Assembly: GCF_020194175.1 (NCBI RefSeq)
Contig: NZ_JADYVX010000026.1
Location: 1-64,000 of the forward strand
DNA from: Bradyrhizobium sp. BRP22
Lineage (GTDB): Bacteria > Pseudomonadota > Alphaproteobacteria > Rhizobiales > Xanthobacteraceae
DNA: 64,000 nt
Direction: 5' to 3'
Of the stretch, positions 33,213-43,665 are shown piece after piece. A program made the translations under genes and the position numbers. The notes beneath the pieces are model-generated. The model had not been told where the DNA came from. It saw nothing but the letters and a program-made list of their open reading frames with translations, and did not search any database. Position 1 is the stretch's first letter. Each line of letters opens with the position of its first letter.

Positions 33213-34583
33213 TTATCTCCGGACCGCGTTGCCGCCGAGCACGACCTGCGCGTATTGCTGGGCGCCGGCAACCGACAGATCCGCGGTGACCGCCCGCGCG
33301 TGGTCGAGCCCGACCACGGCGCCACGCGGCGCCTCCGAGATCATGTTGTTGTTGACCAGCGCGATCCCGGCGCCCGGCACCACCGACACGCCGATGCCGA
33401 CAAAGGCCTTGCGGATCACATTGCCCGATATGGCGACGTCGCGCAGATATTTGCCCCAGCCGGCGACGATGCCGAAGGAGGGCGCGTTCTCGATCACATT
33501 GCCGGTGACGGACGTGTCCGCCTCGACATAGATGCCGATGCCGGCATCATCGTCCGGCGCCGTTCCGATCGGCCGTTTCGGGATCAAATTGCGGATGATG
33601 TTGCCCTGGACCACCGCGATGCGGCCCCCCTCGTTGAAATTGCAGACGGAGACGCCGACGGCGGCACCGTCGACCGTGTTATTGGCGATGACGGCGCCCT
33701 CGAAGGAGAATTCCGAATAGAGCGCGACCTCGCGGACGTCGCTGACGCTGTTGTCTGATATGTGGATGTTCGACGCCGAATTGCCGCGCACGGCCGAATA
33801 ATCGCAATTACGGATGCGGTTGCCGCGCACAATCACGTTGCCGGCGCGAAAGGCGTTGATGGCGTTGCCATACTGGCCGGAGCCGCCGGGCCCGGCCTTG
33901 ATGTCCTCGATGCGATTGTCGGCAACGATCGTGCCGTCGTCACCGATCGCCGTGCGCAGGATCTCGATGCCATTGTCGTTGGTGCCCGAGACCGTGTTGC
34001 GCGCGACCATCAGGCCCAGCGCGTCGAACGACACGATGGCGGTGGTCGCAATGTCAGTGAAGATGTTGCCGCTGACGTCGCCCGAGACCTGCTCGAACCA
34101 GATGCCGTTGCCGCCGCTGCCTTTGATCTCGCAAGCAGTGATGCGGATGTCGCGCCCGGTGAGGCAGTGCACGAGGCCGCGTCGCGTCGGCAGCGGCACA
34201 TTGCCGCCGTCCAGCGTGAGGCCGGAAAGGCCGATGCTGTCGGCGCCTTCACCAAGAAACATCGACGGCCCGCCATTGAAGACAAGCCTGGTCGCGCCGC
34301 GCACGCCGACGAGTTGCGAACCGCGCTGCAGACGGAGCAGGCCGGTGCGGTAGACTCCGGGCGGCAGCGCCAGCGGCACTTGCGCGCGTGCAGCCTCATC
34401 GATCGCACGCTGCAGGGCTTTGGTCTGGTCGTCAGGACTGCCGGGGCGGACGCCATATTGCGTGGCGTCGCGGCCAAGCGCAGAGGCGAGCGGCGCCGCC
34501 CGCGCGGCATCCGCCGACAGCGCCAGCGCGCCGGCGGCGCCCGCTGTGGAAACGGCGATGAGATGACGGCGATTGACATCCAT
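33213..34583 (-). CDS. Tat-exported right-handed beta-helix protein (TIGR03808-like)
   Basis: 456 residues. The N terminus MDVNRRHLIAVSTAGAAGALALSADAARA is a twin-arginine signal. A pectate-lyase-3-like opening follows (DATQYGVRPGSPDDQTKALQRAIDEA, then LPPGVYRTG). The remainder is repeats of about 22-25 residues of the kind NVIVRGNRIRNCDYSAV, ANNTVDGAAVGVSV and GNVIENAPSFGIVAG, a right-handed parallel beta-helix. This fits the TIGR03808 'RR plus repeats' family of Rhizobiales. Such folds often bind or cut polysaccharides, but I see no catalytic residues I can name. It is convergent with the TIGR03809-like gene. Confidence 0.82.
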   Translation of the reverse strand: MDVNRRHLIAVSTAGAAGALALSADAARAAPLASALGRDATQYGVRPGSPDDQTKALQRAIDEAARAQVPLALPPGVYRTGLLRLQRGSQLVGVRGATRLVFNGGPSMFLGEGADSIGLSGLTLDGGNVPLPTRRGLVHCLTGRDIRITACEIKGSGGNGIWFEQVSGDVSGNIFTDIATTAIVSFDALGLMVARNTVSGTNDNGIEILRTAIGDDGTIVADNRIEDIKAGPGGSGQYGNAINAFRAGNVIVRGNRIRNCDYSAVRGNSASNIHISDNSVSDVREVALYSEFSFEGAVIANNTVDGAAVGVSVCNFNEGGRIAVVQGNIIRNLIPKRPIGTAPDDDAGIGIYVEADTSVTGNVIENAPSFGIVAGWGKYLRDVAISGNVIRKAFVGIGVSVVPGAGIALVNNNMISEAPRGAVVGLDHARAVTADLSVAGAQQYAQVVLGGNAVRR

Positions 34584-34702
34584 GATGCATGGCCCTCGCG
34601 AGGTCGGGTTCTAGCGCAGAACGACGTTTGCGTGGCGAACGCGAAGGCGCGCGTGGATGATTGTTCGGGGTAGGGTTAATCCGAAGTTGGATCAAAAACG
34701 GT

Positions 34703-34795
34703 GTCGTCCCGGCCTTGAGCCGGGAGCGCGCAATTAATCCCAGCGCAAAAGCGATAGATCACGCGGTATGGGTCCCGGCTCAAGACCGGGACGAC
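34703..34795. repeat. Dispersed inverted repeat GTCGTCCCGG...CCGGGACGAC
   Basis: 93 bp with terminal arms GTCGTCCCGG and CCGGGACGAC, and inner arms CTTGAGCCGGGA / TCCCGGCTCAAG. It overlaps the 3' end of pcp: the pcp stop (TGA, 34780-34782) and last few codons lie in its right arm. Confidence 0.85.
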
Positions 34796-35442
34796 AGTAG
34801 AGAACTACGCCGCGCCAGCTTCACCATTTCCATCAGCAGCGCCTCGCCGGCATCGACGAGAGCCTCCAGCGTGATGCGCTCGGTTCCCTTGCGCAGCGAC
34901 GTGCCGTGGCGCGGGATCAGCGGCACATGCACGAAGGCGGCGAGCCGCGGGCCGTCGCCCTTGTCCATCGCCTCGATCGCGCGCCAGCTCAAGTAGTTGC
35001 AGAGATAGCTGCCGGCATCGCGGGAGGCGCGCGCGTCGATGCCGGTCGCAAGCGCGGCGCGCAGCAGCTTTGCGGTATGCGGTCCGAACATTGTCGCATC
35101 GGCGCCACCGACGATCGAGCCCTTGCGCGCGCGGTGGCGACCGGCATCGGCGACCAGCGTGGTGACCGCATTGCGGGCGCGGGTCTCGACCCGCAGATGC
35201 GCGGTGCGGCCGGCAAGCCCGAACATCAGAAGCGCCTGCGGACGGACGCGCGCGATCAGCTCCGGCAATTCGCGATCGACGGTATCGTACGTCACCTTGA
35301 AGATGTGGCTCGTCAGCTTGACGTCGTCGAAGGCGGGACGGCGAAGCTGCGTCAGCCGTTTCACCAGCGGCATGGTCGGGTTGAACGGCGCGCCGGGAAA
35401 CGGTCCGAAGCCGGTGACGAGCACCGAGAGCTTTTCGCTCAT
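34780..35442 (-). CDS. pcp: Pyroglutamyl-peptidase I (pyrrolidone carboxyl peptidase)
   Basis: About 220 residues from ATG 35442 (MSEKLSVLVTGFGPFPGAPFNPT). The C15-family triad is recognisable: Glu in LRVETRARN, Cys in DAGSYLCNYLSW and His in AFVHVPLIPRH. The enzyme removes N-terminal pyroglutamate from peptides in the cytoplasm. The ATG overlaps the meaB stop (ATGA), so it is the last gene of the leftward chain. The C-terminal residues LLSSRS are encoded by the right arm of a dispersed inverted repeat which also supplies the stop codon; a repeat therefore appears to have replaced the original end. Confidence 0.87.
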   Translation of the reverse strand: MSEKLSVLVTGFGPFPGAPFNPTMPLVKRLTQLRRPAFDDVKLTSHIFKVTYDTVDRELPELIARVRPQALLMFGLAGRTAHLRVETRARNAVTTLVADAGRHRARKGSIVGGADATMFGPHTAKLLRAALATGIDARASRDAGSYLCNYLSWRAIEAMDKGDGPRLAAFVHVPLIPRHGTSLRKGTERITLEALVDAGEALLMEMVKLARRSSLLSSRS

Positions 35443-36425
35443 CGCAACAGTTCCGCGATCTGCTCGGCCGCCACCGCCGGCGAAATGCGGCCGTCGGCGA
35501 CCTCGGCCTCCGTCTTCTTCACCCTGGCGCGGATCGCGGGGTCCGAACGCAAGCGCGCCATGATCCGCTGCTCTAGCATCGACCACATCCATTTCACCTG
35601 CTGCTCGCGCCGTCGATCGGCGAACTCGCCGGAGGCGTTCATCGCGGTGCGATGCGCGACGATCTTCTGCCAGAGCCTGTCGATGCCCGCGCCGGTCAGC
35701 GCCGAATAGGTCTCGACCGGCGGGTGCCAGTGCTCGGAGCGGGGCTTGAGGATATGCAGCGCGCTGCGATAGTCGGCCGCGGCGAGATTAGCGCGCTTGA
35801 GATTGTCGCCGTCGGCCTTGTTGATCGCGATCATGTCGGCGAGTTCGACCAGGCCCTTCTTGATGCCCTGCAATTCGTCGCCGGCGCCAGGCAGCATCAG
35901 GGCAAGGAAGAAATCGGTCATGTCAGCGACCGCGGTCTCGGACTGGCCGATGCCGACAGTTTCCACCAGCACCACATCAAAGCCCGCCGCCTCGCAGAGC
36001 AGCATCGCCTCGCGCGTCTTTGCCGCGACGCCGCCGAGCGTGCCGGAGGAAGGCGAGGGGCGGATATAGGCGTGATCGGATGCCGACAGCCGCGCCATCC
36101 GCGTCTTGTCGCCGAGGATCGAACCGCCGGTGCGCGCGGATGACGGGTCGACCGCCAGCACCGCGACCTTGTGATCGTGCTCGATCAGGTACATGCCGAG
36201 CGCGTCGATCGTGGTAGACTTGCCGACGCCCGGCGAGCCGGTGATGCCGACACGGAAAGCCTTGCCGGTGTCGGGAAGCAGCGCCTGCACCAGGTCGCGC
36301 GCCGTTGCCTGGTGATCAGCGCGGCGGCTTTCGATCAGCGTGATCGCGCGCGCCAACGCCGCGCGGTTGCCGGCGCGCAGGTCATGGGCGAGGGCGTTGA
36401 TGTCGAGCGCCTTGGTGCCGCTCAT
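35439..36425 (-). CDS. meaB: Methylmalonyl-CoA mutase-associated GTPase MeaB
   Basis: 328 residues, full length. G1/Walker A is GSPGVGKST (residues 63-71), followed by VLAVDPSSARTGGSILGDKTRM with the metal-binding Asp, VLVETVGIGQSE (switch region/G3) and INKADGDN (G4). MeaB is the G-protein chaperone that gates adenosylcobalamin loading and protects methylmalonyl-CoA mutase from inactivation. The mutase genes lie upstream on the same strand (37890-42610). meaB overlaps both neighbours by 4 bp (DUF3298 before it, pcp after it), so all three are translationally coupled. Confidence 0.95.
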   Translation of the reverse strand: MSGTKALDINALAHDLRAGNRAALARAITLIESRRADHQATARDLVQALLPDTGKAFRVGITGSPGVGKSTTIDALGMYLIEHDHKVAVLAVDPSSARTGGSILGDKTRMARLSASDHAYIRPSPSSGTLGGVAAKTREAMLLCEAAGFDVVLVETVGIGQSETAVADMTDFFLALMLPGAGDELQGIKKGLVELADMIAINKADGDNLKRANLAAADYRSALHILKPRSEHWHPPVETYSALTGAGIDRLWQKIVAHRTAMNASGEFADRRREQQVKWMWSMLEQRIMARLRSDPAIRARVKKTEAEVADGRISPAVAAEQIAELLR

Positions 36426-37213
36426 TGCTGATGATCCTCATCGGCTTTGGGCCGCGATCCGCCGAAAATCCTGACGCCCTCGGATGTCAAATACGGCTTC
36501 AACGTCTCCCAGGGCACGAAGGCCACATATTGGCCTTCGGCGTAGGAGCCGACCGCATAGGGCGGATAGTGGAAGGTCAGGCCGGAGCTCCTGCCGGCTT
36601 CGGTCGAGGGCGCCAGCGCCACCGCGCCGATCTTGAGCAGGGTCGGCTTCAGCTCCTTGTACCACTCGGCGGTCGCGGTTTCGCCGGCGCCGCGCTTCTT
36701 CTTCTCGACGTTCAACGAAGCGATCGCCGCATCCAGCATCGCCGTCATGGTTGGGCCGTTGTCAGCAGTCTCCTTGAAGAAGGGGCGGATGCTGATGCGC
36801 TTCTTCTCGGCAGAATCCCACAGGATGGTGTTGACGTCGGAGTTCGGATGCGCGCCGTGGGTATTGATGTAATCGTTGCGGACGATGCTCACGTAGCGGC
36901 CATCGACCACCGAACGGACATTGTATTTGCGCTCGAAGGTCCAGCCGCCACGGTCGAACAGTTGCGGATCCTGCTTGCGCGTGGAGGCCGCCTCGGCGGC
37001 GCTCTTGTCGATCCATTTTCGGCCTTCAGCAAGGCAATCAGCGGCCAAGGCGGGATCGGCCTTGACCTTGTCGTCCAGAAAGACGCTGGCCTCGATGCTC
37101 CTGTTCTTGACCAAAGCGTCGGGCTTTGGGTCGGCGGCGGGGGCAGGTCCGAGACATATGATGCTTACTGTGACGCTTATTGCCAGTGCGGCGCTCAATT
37201 TGCTCAGTAACAT
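36422..37213 (-). CDS. Exported DUF3298-type protein
   Basis: About 263 residues from ATG 37213, which has AAGGAAG upstream. The signal peptide is LSKLSAALAISVTVSIICLGPAPAA. The mature protein has the NVRSVVDGRYVSIVRND stretch with INTHGAHPNSDV and a C-terminal FHYPPYAVGSYAEGQYVAFVPW, the pattern of the DUF3298/RsiV-like periplasmic domain. In RsiV that domain binds lysozyme, but here there is no anti-sigma segment. Its start codon shares one base with the would-be hepT stop (TGATG) and its stop overlaps meaB, which puts it in the mutase chain without an obvious functional link. Confidence 0.8.
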   Translation of the reverse strand: MLLSKLSAALAISVTVSIICLGPAPAADPKPDALVKNRSIEASVFLDDKVKADPALAADCLAEGRKWIDKSAAEAASTRKQDPQLFDRGGWTFERKYNVRSVVDGRYVSIVRNDYINTHGAHPNSDVNTILWDSAEKKRISIRPFFKETADNGPTMTAMLDAAIASLNVEKKKRGAGETATAEWYKELKPTLLKIGAVALAPSTEAGRSSGLTFHYPPYAVGSYAEGQYVAFVPWETLKPYLTSEGVRIFGGSRPKADEDHQQ

Positions 37214-37556
37214 CAAGGCTTCGCTTCCTTGGCAATTTGTTCGGCAAAGTTCTTGAGAGGTTTGAGATCGCGCTCGACCACGTTCCACAGCAAATCTGCG
37301 TCTGTCCGGTGATAGGCGTGGCGCAACCAATTTCCGAGATCAGCCAAACCTCTCAATCGATGCCAGGTTCTTTCACCTTCAATTCAGCTGGAATGTATCG
37401 GGACGCCTCGCTGATGATTTCAAGCAACCGTTCCGCTGCCAATCGTACGATCAGATCGTTTGCAAAGCTTTCACGCGTAAACCCGGCCACCATGTGTTGA
37501 ATATCGTCGATCGCCGTGACGATGTGATCGATTCGATCAGTAAGGGTCGGGCGCAC
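37213..37556 (-). pseudogene. hepT: hepT toxin gene, frameshifted (HEPN RNase family)
   Basis: The gene starts at GTG 37556, one base past the mntA stop. The first 67 codons are a normal HepT N-terminal half (RIDHIVTAIDDIQHMV to ERLLEIISEASRYIP). A TGA at 37353-37355 then ends the frame after EPGID. In another frame the missing half continues without a gap: RGLADLGNWLRHAYHRTD up to LKPLKNFAEQIAKEAKP and a TGA at 37213-37215. A net loss of roughly 10 bases just after GID explains this. The HEPN active-site region (RHAY) is out of frame, so the toxin should be inactive. A sequencing error is the alternative explanation. Confidence 0.85.
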
Positions 37557-37557
37557 G

Positions 37558-37854
37558 TCAAAAGACTTCGACGATGTCGTCTGCTATACGCTGCGCGAAA
37601 CGGGGAGTGAGCGAGCGCCGCGTGGTAGCCTGCGCCTGCAATCCGGTCGCATCCTCGATGAGGTGCTCAACACCGATCAAATTTAAAAGCGAAAACGGGG
37701 CATCCGGCTCGAGCTCTACGAGTACGTCGATGTCGCTGTCAGGCCGATTGTCGCCGCGTACGTGCGAGCCGAAAATGGCGAGCTTCGACACACCCGTTGC
37801 CTTGATGGCATCGGCGTTCTTTCGTATCGCAGCAATGATCTCGTCACGCGTCAT
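37558..37854 (-). CDS. mntA: MntA-type nucleotidyltransferase antitoxin
   Basis: 98 residues. The minimal nucleotidyltransferase motif is complete: AIFGSHVRGDNRPDSDIDVLVEL (GS plus DxD). In MntA-HepT systems this enzyme adds AMP groups to a Tyr in the HEPN toxin's active site, neutralising it. Here the partner hepT is frameshifted, so the antitoxin survives without a working toxin. It lies between mutB and hepT in the leftward chain, 35 bp behind mutB. Confidence 0.87.
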   Translation of the reverse strand: MTRDEIIAAIRKNADAIKATGVSKLAIFGSHVRGDNRPDSDIDVLVELEPDAPFSLLNLIGVEHLIEDATGLQAQATTRRSLTPRFAQRIADDIVEVF

Positions 37855-37889
37855 GGCACAACCCGCGGGCAGTTCGGTCAGTCTATCAG

Positions 37890-40046
<2,157 letters not shown>

Positions 40047-40049
40047 TCC

Positions 40050-40199
40050 TTATTTCCTCAAACCTGTGTAATTCCGTTCGATCAATCGCTGTACATTCTT
40101 CTTGTAGACGGGATCATCCCGATAATCTTTTGAGAAACCGTCCACTCCCTTTGCTATCAGCGAACAGATCCATGCAAAGGGGTTAGTTACCCAATCCAC
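40050..40199 (-). CDS. Possible small ORF (49 residues) directly before mutB
   Basis: GTG start at 40199, stop TAA at 40050-40052, only 3 bp before the mutB ATG. The peptide starts VDWVTNPFAWICSLIAKG and is rich in Lys/Arg/Asp further on (KDYRDDPVYKKNVQRLIERN), which reads like real protein. Base composition is more AT-rich than neighbours, and no Shine-Dalgarno sequence is obvious. It may be the tail of a lost gene, since the frame stays open 10 codons further upstream without a start. I do not recognise a family. Confidence 0.35.
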   Translation of the reverse strand: MDWVTNPFAWICSLIAKGVDGFSKDYRDDPVYKKNVQRLIERNYTGLRK

Positions 40200-40277
40200 C
40201 CACTCTATAACTCGTTCATCGCCGAACCTCGCTCAGCGTTACCACAGTGGACCCGATAGTTAGTTCGCGGGCTGTAC

Positions 40278-40748
40278 TCAATCATGGTCTGGATGCTGGT
40301 GGCTGACGATGGTCGCCATCTTCTCCGGCCCGTAATTCTGCTGCGTGGTCTGGCTCGGCAGGTTGGCGATGCCGACCACCCAGCCGAGGCGGGATTCGCT
40401 GCCATATTGCCGGGTCGGCACCACCATGTCGGGCCGGTCGAAGGTGCCGGTCATGATCTCGATCCGGGGACCGTCGATAACGCGGAAGCTCAAGGGTGTG
40501 CCGCAGGCCGGGCAGAAATCGCGCTCGGCGATCGTGGAGGAACGGAACGACGCCGGCTTGCCGCGGGTCCAGGTGAAGTCGGCATGGTCGATGTCGGCGA
40601 AGGAGGCGAACGGGGCGCCGGAAGCCTTCTGGCACATCCGGCAATGGCAGATGCTGATCCGCGTCGGCGCCGCCGTCACGGCAAAGCGGATGGCGCCGCA
40701 TTGGCAGCCGCCGGTCAGAACAGGTTTTTGGCTCGACGTCATGCTCAC
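40278..40748 (-). CDS. GFA family protein (glutathione-dependent formaldehyde-activating/CENP-V fold)
   Basis: 156 residues. The zinc-binding cysteines of the family are present: GGCQCGAIRF at the N terminus, CHCRMCQKASG, and CPACGTPLSF. Pieces such as FASFADIDHADFTW and EIMTGTFDRPD are typical. Some relatives were proposed to speed formaldehyde-glutathione adduct formation, but most members are uncharacterised. The gene overlaps mutA by 4 bp (ATGA) and so is translated with it, placed between the two mutase subunit genes. Confidence 0.87.
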   Translation of the reverse strand: MSMTSSQKPVLTGGCQCGAIRFAVTAAPTRISICHCRMCQKASGAPFASFADIDHADFTWTRGKPASFRSSTIAERDFCPACGTPLSFRVIDGPRIEIMTGTFDRPDMVVPTRQYGSESRLGWVVGIANLPSQTTQQNYGPEKMATIVSHQHPDHD

Positions 40749-42610
40749 TCCATCCGCCGATAGGCTTCCTGCAGCGTTGCCAGCACGTCGCAGCCGGCAA
40801 AGATGAAATCAGTCACGCCGGAGGCGCGCAGTGCGGCTTCCAGTTCCCCGGGTCGTCCAGCCAGATAGATATGCCTTGTGCCAGCGGCTTGAAGGGCCTT
40901 GGCGGCCGCCGCGGCGTGTTCCGCGTAGACCTTGTCCGAGGAACACAGGCAGGCGATCGCGGCTCCCGACGCCTTGAAGGCGTCCGCAAGCGCTGCAGGG
41001 TCGGAAGATCCCTGGCTGTCGAGCGCCTCGATGCCGCCGGTCTCGAAGAAGCTTTTTGCGAACGTGGCGCGCGCGGTGAAGTCTGCGGGCGTGCCGAGAT
41101 TAGCGAGGAAGATCCTCGGACGAGCACCGCCGGACTTCAGCCTTGCGTCGGATTTGTCGCGCAGCAACTCGAAAGGCTCGGCGAGCCGCATTGGCGACAG
41201 CGCGTCGAATTTGAATTTGGCCTCGCCATAAGGCGGCAGCACGATCGGCTTTGCCTCCAGCACCGTCGCATCGGCCTCGTGCAGGTTCGGAAATTCGCTG
41301 GCGCCCGTCAGCACGTCGCGGCGCTTGGCAATGTTGGTCTCGCGCGCGGCGCGCGTAGCGGCGACCTTGCGCTGGATCAGGTTCTCTCGAAGCGCGGCAA
41401 AGATGCCGCCGGCTCTCTCGATCTCCTGGAACAATAGCCAGGCCGCTTCGCAAAGTTCTTTGGTCAGCGCCTCGATGCCGCCAGAGCCCGCCGCCGGATC
41501 GGATACTTTCGCGAGATTGGATTCTTCCAGGAGGATGAGCTGCGTGTTGCGTGCGATGCGCCGCGCGAACTCGTCGGGCAGGCCGAGCGCGAGCGTGTGC
41601 GGCAGCACGGCAACGGCGTTGGCGCCGCCAAGGCCTGCGGAGAAGGCGGCCATGGTGGCGCGCAGCATGTTGACGTAGGCATCGCGCTTGGTCAGCATCC
41701 GCCAGGCGGTGTCCGCGGCGATGAACAAGGGCCGTGGCGCCAGTCCGCAGCCCTGCTCGATCCGCGCCCATAGGAGCCGCAGCGCGCGGAATTTCGCCAG
41801 GGTCAGGAACTGGTCGGCATCTGCGCTGAGCCGCGCATAGACCATGCCTTGGGCATCTTCGAGCGTGACACCTGCTTGTTCGAGGGCGCGCAGGTAGGCG
41901 ACCCCGCAAGCCAGCACGAAGGCGAGTTCCTGTACCTCCGATCCGCCGGCATCATGGATCACCCGCCCATCGGCGGCGGCGAAGGGGCCCTTGAAGCCGA
42001 GCGCCACAAGGCCTTTGATCGCGCCAGTCATCGCCGGCACGATCTCGTCCCAGTCATAGGGGCTAAAGCCCCAGACCGCGCCGGCCGCCAGCGGATCGAG
42101 CCCGAAACGGATGTCGCAGTTGGCGGGAGCAAATCCCCTGCGCTTCACATACTCCGCGACATGGATCGCGGCCATTCGCGATTGCGGACCGATCTGCAGA
42201 TCAAGGGCGATACCTGCATCGAGGTAGATGCCGTCGAGCACCTTGTCGACGGCTTCCGCCGTCGGCTCCAGTCCAAAACCATGGGCGCCGCTGCCGCCGG
42301 CGAAGACCAGCGCGAGGCCGGTGGCGCCATTCTCGAGATCATGCAGTGCCTGGGCATTGGCACGACGCAGATCGGGATCGTCGATCCGCTGCATGACCTG
42401 CCAGGGCGCAGCCAGGGCACGGCCGGCGACCGGGCTGGCATTGGTGGCGCGGCGATAGATCGGCTCGATCCTGATGCCGTCATAGGTCTTGCCGACGAGC
42501 TTCTCGAACGGCGCGCCCTTCAGCACGCCGTCGACCAGCTTGCGCCAGTCCTCATAGGTCGCGGGCGCAAATTCGGCCGCCAATCGCAGATCGTCAGTCG
42601 TGGTCGTCAT
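40745..42610 (-). CDS. mutA: Methylmalonyl-CoA mutase, small (non-catalytic) subunit
   Basis: 621 residues, in the range of mutase beta chains. The barrel keeps the family layout (FAPATYEDWRKLVDGVLKGAPFEKLVG at the N terminus, AAFSAGLGGANAVAVLPHTLALGLPDEFARRIARNTQ in the middle). The C-terminal flavodoxin-like domain lacks the cobalamin motif DxHxxG: the equivalent place reads NLGTPADFTARATF. This marks it as the non-cobalamin-binding partner of MutB. It is the first gene of the leftward chain, preceded by a dispersed repeat that separates it from folK. Confidence 0.93.
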   Translation of the reverse strand: MTTTTDDLRLAAEFAPATYEDWRKLVDGVLKGAPFEKLVGKTYDGIRIEPIYRRATNASPVAGRALAAPWQVMQRIDDPDLRRANAQALHDLENGATGLALVFAGGSGAHGFGLEPTAEAVDKVLDGIYLDAGIALDLQIGPQSRMAAIHVAEYVKRRGFAPANCDIRFGLDPLAAGAVWGFSPYDWDEIVPAMTGAIKGLVALGFKGPFAAADGRVIHDAGGSEVQELAFVLACGVAYLRALEQAGVTLEDAQGMVYARLSADADQFLTLAKFRALRLLWARIEQGCGLAPRPLFIAADTAWRMLTKRDAYVNMLRATMAAFSAGLGGANAVAVLPHTLALGLPDEFARRIARNTQLILLEESNLAKVSDPAAGSGGIEALTKELCEAAWLLFQEIERAGGIFAALRENLIQRKVAATRAARETNIAKRRDVLTGASEFPNLHEADATVLEAKPIVLPPYGEAKFKFDALSPMRLAEPFELLRDKSDARLKSGGARPRIFLANLGTPADFTARATFAKSFFETGGIEALDSQGSSDPAALADAFKASGAAIACLCSSDKVYAEHAAAAAKALQAAGTRHIYLAGRPGELEAALRASGVTDFIFAGCDVLATLQEAYRRME

Positions 42611-42715
42611 CCGCCCTATCGTTCCTCATGTCTTCCTCGCCGTTTGGCCGGAAATTGCCATGCCAAAGCCGCCAAGCCAAACCCTGTTTTCAGTACCTTG
42701 ATGCTGTAGCCCGGG

Positions 42716-42793
42716 TTAAGCGCAGCGCAACCCGGGACCGCTCTTAAATGTCGACGCAGACCCGGGTTGCGCGTTCCGCTCCACCCGGGCTAC
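42716..42793. repeat. Dispersed inverted repeat GTAGCCCGGG...CCCGGGCTAC
   Basis: 78 bp with terminal arms GTAGCCCGGG / CCCGGGCTAC and inner pair GCGCAACCCGGG / CCCGGGTTGCGC. It lies between folK (5 bp past its stop) and the mutA start and could end the folate transcript. Confidence 0.88.
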
Positions 42794-42797
42794 GCCG

Positions 42798-43292
42798 TCA
42801 CTCGCCGAGCTCCGGGAGCCGCACGATACCGTCGGTCGAAACCGCTGTCAGCGCATCCTTGACCCTGCGTCCCGCAATGACACGGTCGGGTGCAATTTCC
42901 GCAAGCGGCACCAGCACGAAGGCGCGCTCGAACAGGCGAGGGTGCGGCAGCGTCAGTTCCGGGCGGTCGATCCTGACATCGTCATAGGCGAGCAGGTCGA
43001 GATCGAGCGTGCGCGGGCCGAAGCGGCGTTCAGGGGAGCGGTCGCGGCCGAACTTGGTCTCGACCTTCTGCAGGCAGAACAATAACGCATGGGGATCGAG
43101 GCTGGTCTCGATCTCGATGCAGGCGTTGATGAAGTCCGGCTGCTGCTCATCGCCCCAGGCTGGCGTGGAATAATCCGCAGAGCGCGCCACCAGCGCGGCC
43201 TGTGTCATGCCGCAGACTTGCGAAATGGCCTTGTTGAACGTCGCGCGGACGTCGCCGAGATTGCCGCCCAGTGCAATCAGCGCGCTAGCCAT
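42798..43292 (-). CDS. folK: 2-amino-4-hydroxy-6-hydroxymethyldihydropteridine diphosphokinase (HPPK)
   Basis: 164 residues. HPPK landmarks: ALIALGGNLGD at the N terminus, TPAWGDEQQPDFINACIEIETSL, and RFGPRTLDLDLLAYDDV with the Asp pair that binds magnesium, then LPHPRLFERAFVLVPLAEIAP. It transfers pyrophosphate from ATP to the pterin, preparing the substrate for FolP in folate synthesis. It is last of the folP-folB-folK operon and overlaps folB by 8 bp. Confidence 0.95.
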   Translation of the reverse strand: MASALIALGGNLGDVRATFNKAISQVCGMTQAALVARSADYSTPAWGDEQQPDFINACIEIETSLDPHALLFCLQKVETKFGRDRSPERRFGPRTLDLDLLAYDDVRIDRPELTLPHPRLFERAFVLVPLAEIAPDRVIAGRRVKDALTAVSTDGIVRLPELGE

Positions 43293-43665
43293 GCGCGGCC
43301 GTTTGCCGCGTGCGGATCAGCACCACGCCGACATCCTCGAAGATCGCGGCAATCGGCGCGTGCGGCTTGTGCACGGTGACCTTGACTGCGCTGACGCGGG
43401 TGAATGTCGAGAGCACGGCGTCCGCCACCGCGCCCGCTGCGCGTTCCAGGAGCTTGTAGTTGGTATCCCTGAATGCCTCGGTCGCGGTCGCCACCACGTT
43501 GGAATAGGACACCGTGTCGGCGAGTTTGTCGGTACGCGAGGATTCCGAGAGGTCGACGGAGAGTTCGAGATCGATGACGAAGCGCTGCCCGACTTCGCTC
43601 TCATGTTCCAGTACGCCGTGGCGGGCATGGATGACGATGCCGGTGATGAAGATCGTATCGGTCAT
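43285..43665 (-). CDS. folB: Dihydroneopterin aldolase
   Basis: 126 residues. The sequence shows the FolB pattern: IFITGIVIHARHGVLEHESEVGQRFVIDLEL at the start with the pterin-binding Glu, DTVSYSNVVATATEAF, and the C-terminal AVKVTVHKPHAPI. The enzyme splits dihydroneopterin to 6-hydroxymethyl-dihydropterin and glycolaldehyde. It overlaps folP by 4 bp (ATGA) and folK by 8 bp, a tightly coupled folate operon. Confidence 0.94.
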   Translation of the reverse strand: MTDTIFITGIVIHARHGVLEHESEVGQRFVIDLELSVDLSESSRTDKLADTVSYSNVVATATEAFRDTNYKLLERAAGAVADAVLSTFTRVSAVKVTVHKPHAPIAAIFEDVGVVLIRTRQTAAHG

